NCBI GenBank assembly: GCA_946122785.1
Contig: CAMGYJ010000002.1
Span: 40,202,495-40,266,494 of the forward strand
Direction: 5' to 3'
Length of the DNA: 64,000 nt
Origin: Linum tenue
Taxonomy: Eukaryota; Streptophyta; Magnoliopsida; Malpighiales; Linaceae
Shown: positions 58,001 to 64,000 of the stretch, in pieces
Layout: the number at the start of each line of letters is the position of its first letter
Numbering within the stretch: the stretch's first letter is position 1
Program-made: the position numbers and the translations under genes
The notes under the pieces: generated by a model
The model's database searches: none
What the model saw: only the letters and a program-made list of their open reading frames with translations
What the model was told of the DNA's origin: nothing

Positions 58001-60527
58001 AGTTTTTATCATTTAAAGCACTTCTATGTTTAGGCAATTCGTAAAACAAACCAAATTTGTTTTCTTTCTTCGGTTTTAATCGCTTTAATTTACTCCATAT
58101 TCGATTGCATACCAGGACGACATCATATGCAACTAAAACATATTTTTGAAAATCACATCAAACTGAGAGATATCTTCAAAAACTTCTGTCGCACAACTAG
58201 ATTTACAAATCACTCCCCAATGACATTTGAACACCCATCACAGATTGCTAACCTGAAAGACAATAAGACTTCATCACAAGCAATAACAGTGTTTTTAGTC
58301 ATTTAACAAGTTGATTTCTCTACCTTCAGTTTAGTAGTTTTAACCAAAACCTTGCGGTTTTTGAAATTCCAAGTCCATCCCCCAAGTTAAACAACCAAAT
58401 ATAAGCATAAAGTTTCTCAAAATAACAAAACCAATCGAAAAACCAAACCTAGAACTAAATCTAAGTTTTGACCCACTACCCTCCAAAACCCAAAAAAACA
58501 ACCCTACATACCTGTCAAATTTCCAGATCCAACACGACAACCCCACAAACTACCCAAATCGAATCCACCACACAGACCACAAAAAGTTCCAATTTGCATA
58601 CAATCCAAACCAGAACCAAATAATTCAAGACGGTCACCGCAAATTTCCCAGATTCCCCAAAAATTCAGAAGTCAACAATGACCAAAAACGAGTCTCCAAT
58701 GGGATTGGAACCCTAAGCCTTAAACTCAACGTGTTTCTCCCACCGCCGTTTGCCTGTGAGGCTTTCCCCGACTGCCTCTGTTTCCTCATTTCCTCCTTAT
58801 GGTCAAAACATAAGAATGAGAACAAAGTGAAAATCTGTCAACATCAGTAAAACATAAATAAACCATAAAAAACCTACCTCGAAGAACCTCATCCATCATT
58901 CTGGGTTTCCCTCGTCGCCAGAGGTCCTAGCCAGTCGGCGGCCTCCTCTCGTTCTTTCTTCTCTGCTCGGTTAGACTCAGAAAAGGGAACACATCAAATG
59001 CGATCAAAACCCTTAACAACCGATCGAACCCCAAAAATCTAAATCAAAACACCAAGTGAAATACTCGATCAAACATAAAAAAAATACTAAAAATCAACAT
59101 GTGAACCCAAAATCGACTAGATCTTAGCTTCGTCAACACTATCATCATCGTCAACAGCGTCAGAGACCACCGTTCTTGCCATCACCGTTGTTGTTCTTTC
59201 TCTGCTTGTTGTCGTTACCACGAAGAAGAGAGAGAGAGGGAGCAGATCGGAAGGGGTCAAAGGATGGAAAAAGGAAAAAAAACGAGGGGGAGAGGGAAGG
59301 AGATAGGAGGAGAATCATGACCACTATCTGGCTATTGTGCTCTGACCGTCGTTTGCTGGCGTCAAACCTTTTCTTTTCTTCGACCATTTTCTGCTGAAAG
59401 AAGAGAGGAGAGGAAGAGAGGGGGGTGAGCGGCGCTTAGGTTAGAAAAATGATCTAGGGTTTCAGTTTTTGGCTTAGAGGGAGTTATATACTCCGGGGCC
59501 GAAAGGACTAAACTACCCCTCCGATTTTTACAAAAACTACGCCAATTGCCACTGCCCTCTTCAACTCTAAACGACCACAAATAAAACCCTTCGACAATTC
59601 AAACCAACGACCTGAAAGTCGTGTTAATTTACACTCAACAATTTAAACCATTAGGCTGGGCGCGCGCCTGCTAGTTGTTTCGGGTATTAACTTCAATCGA
59701 TGAAACTTTAATTAATCTGAATACTTAACATACAAAAATCCTTAATGCGAAATGTCGATGGTCAATAGATTATGATAACATTCTCGTATTAAGTCTCAAA
59801 TTGGTTTCCAAAGGATATACAATTCGTTTCACTCTTTTTAATATCAAACCTTATCACGTATCAATAGGACATGTTGAGTTCCTTTTTACTAAAATCATTT
59901 GTTATTAAGAACGAACTACGTGGACTTTGATCCTGACTACTCGGGTACGTAGGCAACCAATGCGTTCGAGTCCAACTAATCAAATTTTCTCCTCTTAAAT
60001 CATAAATACCAAATTACATCTATTAAATTATAAAATCAATTATTATCTTAATCATGTTTCAATAGCTACGTGTTAAGATCCCCTTTCCAAAATGTATCAA
60101 CTTAATCGAACTACGTGGACTTTTATCCCGACTATTCGGGTACGTAGACAACCAATAGGTTCGAGTCCAAATAATCCAAAACTCTTTCTTTACTTTTGTG
60201 ATTTCTGTCAATAGACGTATGATCAAATCATGTATTAATAAATACCTAATTAATAGAATCTTATAATTAAGCCAAATAGTAATACACCAACCCTTTAAAA
60301 CTCATCGATTTAAGTAGTACCCATTTGGGGCGTTGTGGGGTGTGAATACACTTTCCCACACGTAACCGTACTCCCATACCCATAATCTCTAAATTCGCAA
60401 ACCAAATTTCGTTTCGGCTCTAAGGTGGAAACCAGACCAATTAGTGTTCGACCCACTACAACTAAGGTCGATGGCGACTCCGAGCAATTCGCGACGGATC
60501 CCGCGATCCTGAGGGGCAGTTGCGACA

Positions 60528-61700
60528 GGCGGCAATGCCAATGACCCCCTTAAAATGACCACAAGTAGAAACCTTAAAATGACCACAAGTATAGACCTTA
60601 ACGACGAAAATGACCACAAGTAGAGACTACTTAACTGTGAAACCCTTATTTCGCCATCCTAGCCCCAAATCCAGTTCGCTCAAGATCTAATTGCAGCAAT
60701 CGACGACGCCTCTCCCAAGGAATTGTCGAACCAAAGCATTTCCCCATCGTCGAGCTCTTTCTTCCATAATCGCCTTAGGAATCCACAACGCCCCATTCAC
60801 ATGAAATCAAGCTTATTATCATAGTGAATCTCGAACATTGACGCCCAAAATCGTAGCGCACCCGAAGAAGAAGTAGAAACTTGTTGAGTTCATTTGAGAG
60901 AAAGAAAAGAAAAAGAAACCAGGGACGAGGAGCGCCTACCTGTAGCGAAGCCTCGTTGGCGATCACCACTCAACCAAGAGAAGAGAACCACTAGTTTGTT
61001 AGAGAACTAATAAAGAGGATATTTCTCTCTAGCAAATAAAATCACTTTAATAACGAAAAAGATTGGGTGACCAACATTAAATTAAAGAAAGGCGACAGAC
61101 AACAACATCTAGAAGCAAAAAATGGAATGTCGACAAGGTAGATAAAAAAAGTGTGACAACGGTCTTGATCGATCAATAATCAAATCTTCCTACTTTGCAC
61201 TCAACACGGAACAAGGAAATCAGTTTAATTTTTGTTGATTGGTACTCAATTCATTTTTATTAAACTATTCCTTTGTAGATAAAAAAAATTGTGTGACAAC
61301 CATCAATAATAAAATCTTCCTACTTTGTACCTGAAAGAACAATTTGGCCTTTGTCGCAATAAATTTATTTTGCTTAAACCTATTTCTTTGTAAGAATGAA
61401 AATTATTCATCGATTAGATGATTACTCCACACGAGATTAACTTACTTTCATTCAATAGTCGAATGAGTTATTTTAAGTATATCTTTAAATCAGTTTAAGG
61501 ATTTATTGCTCCATTTTAGCTTATGTTTCTCAATCTGTTTATTTAGACGAAGTAGAAATAATCTAATTAGTAATTATATGGTCACTTCTTCAACTTCGCA
61601 TGTTACTGCATGCAGTATAGTATGGAAACTTGCAAAGCATACTTTCATTTCAAGTGATGTTTTACTTTAGTGACCATATAGTTAGTGAAAATAGTTATGT
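60528..61700. other. flank between Ogre-like element and ATXR7-like promoter
   Basis: Starts with the TSD copy GGCGG. A short tandem repeat with unit AAAATGACCACAAGTA (three copies, about 60556-60627) follows. A CT/GC-rich stretch (60650-60960) could be an old gene leader but has no recognisable domain. The rest is AT-rich, with no gene seen. Confidence 0.45.
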
Positions 61701-61752
61701 GATCGTTTTGACAATTATCTCATACATAAGTGATCATTGTGTGATTTCACCC

Positions 61753-62709
61753 TCTATATATACACTACCGATCGGATTCCGACATAAGCTGGGATATCTC
61801 GATCTCCTGCGTCTAGCTCTGGTCTGTGGGTGGTCGAAGTCGAAGGGCGGGGTAAAAGAAGGGATGACTAGCGCAATCGATACCCTTCACAGCAATTAAT
61901 CTCTATTTTGATGAACCGACGAGATAAGACCGGCGGCAAAAGTTTGTTGTGTCCGGTAGTTCCGCCTACGCTCAGCCGCCGTCGGCAGGTACGCAAAGCT
62001 TCTGTCCCGATAGAATTAAATGTATTTTTCTATGATCCAGCTCTCTTCTGAAAAGATCGACTATTGAGTGCCATTGGGACCTGGACTCCTTCGTTCTCGC
62101 CTTGATGTCTGCTTGGAATTTGCGTTCGTTTCGCCGATAGATCACAATAAACTTAATTATTCCAACTCCTTGTGGTATATTACTCTTTTGATGTTGTCCA
62201 GTGAGCCTCATCTCGCTGATTCGGTCTCTTGTCAGGCATATTTCAGAAGACTTTTTGACGGTAGGTTTCGCCCTGTAGGTCTAGGGTTTAACTTAGGTTG
62301 CATGAAGGTCCTAATCGCTATATCTGGCAAAACTGATTTCGTTGCAGCTTCTTAAAGGTTTAGAAATAGCTCACCATATTACTGTGGCAGTTGTTTCGGA
62401 TTTGCCATGATGTAATTTGATTACTCTTTTGGAAGAGAGAATCCAGAAATTTGGCTGGGTTTGTTGGATAATTAATTTGCCAAAGGAAGCTATAGGTGGG
62501 TAGAGCTTGCCATTTTTTCGGGTGTAAAAAAAAAAAAAAAAGGCTCAGAGGCATCACTACTCGTCCATGTATATTTGTTTTGATATGCTCCGGGAATCCT
62601 CATGTCATCCATGTTCCCTTGCTCTTTCATGGCCCATACATGCCAAGCACGATTATGTGACTATTTTTTGTTCCCTAAATACAGGTCATGTTGTAAAGAC
62701 TTCTTGGGC
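61753..62709 (+). promoter_or_regulatory. core promoter and 5' UTR (with intron) of the ATXR7-like gene
   Basis: CTCTATATATACAC at 61752-61765 is a good TATA box; the likely transcript start is near 61785-61795. A leader intron is plausible, from a donor such as GACG|GTAGGT (about 62260) to the acceptor CTAAATACAG (62683), 27 bases before the ATG at 62710. Confidence 0.5.
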
Positions 62710-63735
62710 ATGGTTTCTTCAAAATCCTTTCCCCATAGACATTACAGCTTTTCCTCTAGGAAAAGGCTAAAAGTTTCAAGTTTCGAACATCATGAGACAG
62801 GTTCTCAGACCTGTATTGGAGACTTTGATGATGTTTCCACGGTAATGCATTCGGACTCGAAAGAATGCTTGCTTCATGGGTAATGCATCTTTGATCTCCT
62901 TTCTCCCCCCTGTTGTTCTTGTAATGGTATTTTTGATAGACTTTAAATGGTGTCCATTTCAATCTACAATGGCAGGTGCCATCATTGTGTTTATGCGTCT
63001 TCATCTTGCTATAATATGCTGGAAGACACAAATCCTGCCTTAGAGATGGATTGCGAGTGAATGGAGAAGGCAGTGATGTTCCAGTTACTTCTAATGATGC
63101 TGGTGCCAGTAAATCGGTTTACCCACTGCCTGCATTTGTGACTGGCTGGATGTATGTTAATGAGCTTAACCAAATGTGTGGTCCTTATATTGATGCACAG
63201 TTGCACGAGGGTCTGTCATCTGGTTTTCTTCCTGGGGACCTTCAAGTGTTTCCTGTACTAAACCAAAGAATAACGAATCCTGTTCCCCTGAGGTACTTTC
63301 AACAGTTCCCAGACCATGTCCAATCGGGTTTCATGTACCTTGGCTCTGGCATCTCCAATGCACTTTTGCCTATGCCTGATTCTGCCTCAGCAACTCATGG
63401 ACCAGAAGGCCATGGTTGGAGTTCTTCCTTGGCTTCTAACTCACAAAAAAAGCATGGAAAAGGAGAGTCTGTTCCAGTATTCCCATATTCTGAATTGGTA
63501 GTTGTTGACTTATTTCTATCCTCCTTTCCCTCGAAAAGCCTCCCTCCTGTTATGTCTTGTCCCTACTCCAGTATTTTTTTCCTGCATGTGTGATGTTTTT
63601 GTCATTCACTTCTTTCAGTCAGAAGACGATTCTTGTTGGTTGTTTGAGGACGATGAGGGAAAGAAACATGGTCCTTATAACCTACTGGAGCTTTATTCCT
63701 GGCATTGCTATGGATATCTTCGGGATACGTCGATG
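62710..63735 (+). CDS. ATXR7: ATXR7-like histone-lysine N-methyltransferase, N-terminal exons (partial)
   Basis: A trithorax/Set1-type H3K4 methyltransferase acting in nuclear chromatin (family knowledge). Coding exons in continuous phase: 62710-62879, 63044-63497, 63619-63735. The gene continues past the window edge, and the SET domain is not in view. The N-terminus MVSSKSFPHRHYSFSSRKRL is the family's nuclear-localisation-like start. Exon 2 has GWMYVNELNQMCGPYIDAQL and SGFLPGDLQVFP, and exon 3 has CWLFEDDEGKKHGPYNLLEL with YSWHCYGYLRD, two GYF-type modules that read W..GP..L..G. The start at 62710 is chosen over in-frame ATG 62602, which lies upstream of the leader-intron acceptor. The exon 2 acceptor TTAG at 63043 keeps the frame. 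ATXR7 is the best match by motif memory; a related SET protein is possible. Confidence 0.75.
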
Positions 63736-64000
63736 GTAAGCAGGACATGTGTTTTATTAAGAGAGAATTGTATGCCTTGCATTCCTGTCATGTTTGTATT
63801 TTAGTTTGAGTAATCGATCAAAATGGTCATAGAGGTTTGGGCCTGTAACAAATCGTTGCAACGTAAAAAAAGTTATAAAAAGGTCATATATGCATCAGGA
63901 TATAGCAAATCATTTTGTCTTTTTCCATCCATATTGTCATCGAAAATGCTCAGTTAGCTTGCCAACTCGCAACAAAAATTAATAAAAATATCATACACCT
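63736..64000 (+). other. intron of the ATXR7-like gene, cut by window edge
   Basis: Begins GTAAGC after the ATG codon at 63733-63735. T-rich sequence with no acceptor followed by an open frame before the edge. Confidence 0.65.

Larger units (their letters stand above)
52744..60527 (+). repeat. 3' LTR of the Ogre/Tat-like element (with LINE insertion)
   Basis: Begins TGTAGACAACAC and ends GTTGCGACA. It keeps the 1.6 kb (58711-60337) missing from the 5' copy, including two ACTACGTGGACTTTxATCC and GGGTACGTAG blocks typical of Tat/Ogre LTRs (about 59910 and 60110). No real gene inside; several short ORFs are fortuitous. The LINE at 53087-55145 interrupts it. Confidence 0.82.
15139..60532 (+). 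mobile_element. Ogre/Tat-like LTR retrotransposon with nested insertions, about 45 kb including TSD
   Basis: Two homologous LTRs (15144-24204 and 52744-60527) both begin TGTAGACA and end in GACA. The left is followed by a primer-site sequence TGGCGACTTCGCTGGGGA (24206) of the kind used by Ogre/Tat elements. The right is preceded by a polypurine tract. The flanks are GACGG (15139-15143) and GGCGG (60528-60532), a 5-bp duplication with one change. A Tat-type gag relic lies inside; no pol was found. After nested insertions are removed the right LTR is about 5.7 kb, Ogre-like in size. By eye the two LTRs differ at roughly one base in ten, so the insertion is old. Confidence 0.82.

Noticed and set aside
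59669..60527. Separate solo LTR starting at 59669
   Set aside because: No target duplication fits; the stretch is the natural end of the 52744-60527 LTR, whose tail matches 24048-24204.
62602..62709. ATG at 62602 as start of the ATXR7-like protein
   Set aside because: A good splice acceptor (CTAAATACAG, 62683) lies between it and 62710, and the family's MVSS-type start begins at 62710.

Overview
This is nuclear DNA from a flowering plant. Two spliced cellular genes with plant-type GT-AG introns flank about 58 kb of nested transposable elements. There is no operon-like packing and no phage, CRISPR or organelle signature. The plant lineage cannot be resolved from the sequence alone.

Layout. 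Bases 2-61 may be the last codons of an upstream gene. A complete five-exon gene for a UDP-rhamnose/UDP-galactose transporter (URGT family, Golgi) lies at 2026-4049 (+). From 4050 to 15143 are small DNA elements (a hAT element with perfect 8-bp target duplication, and fold-back repeats), LTR relics and broken LINE pieces. From 15144 to 60527 is what I read as one old Ogre/Tat-like LTR retrotransposon. Its LTRs start at 15144 and 52744 and end at 24204 and 60527. They are followed or preceded by a tRNA-type primer site (24206) and a polypurine tract (52727-52743), and flanked by GACGG/GGCGG. Everything between is this element or something inserted in it: a solo LTR (17185-18605), a decayed gag-protease element (20633-24047), a hAT element (24403-25467), and a Tekay/Del chromovirus in reverse orientation (27496-45324). 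The chromovirus's own 5' LTR was hit by a young gag-protease element (35935-40438) and by a structurally intact autonomous hAT transposon (40844-44815). Also present are a deleted Tat-like element carrying an antisense ORF (45543-48766), another hAT element (48929-49359), a tandem array (51950-52610), and a 5'-truncated LINE (53087-55145) that itself holds a hAT-like element. The first three coding exons of an ATXR7-like histone methyltransferase (GYF domains) begin at 62710 (+) and run off the right edge.

Most boundaries rest on direct evidence: target-site duplications, paired LTRs, PBS/PPT sites, and empty sites seen in the paired LTR. The insertion order can therefore be read: Ogre-like first, then the Tekay and Tat-like elements and the LINE, and most recently the gag-protease element (its LTRs differ at about three positions by eye) and the intact hAT. 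The only clearly functional-looking coding units are the two cellular genes and the hAT transposase (769 codons over four exons).
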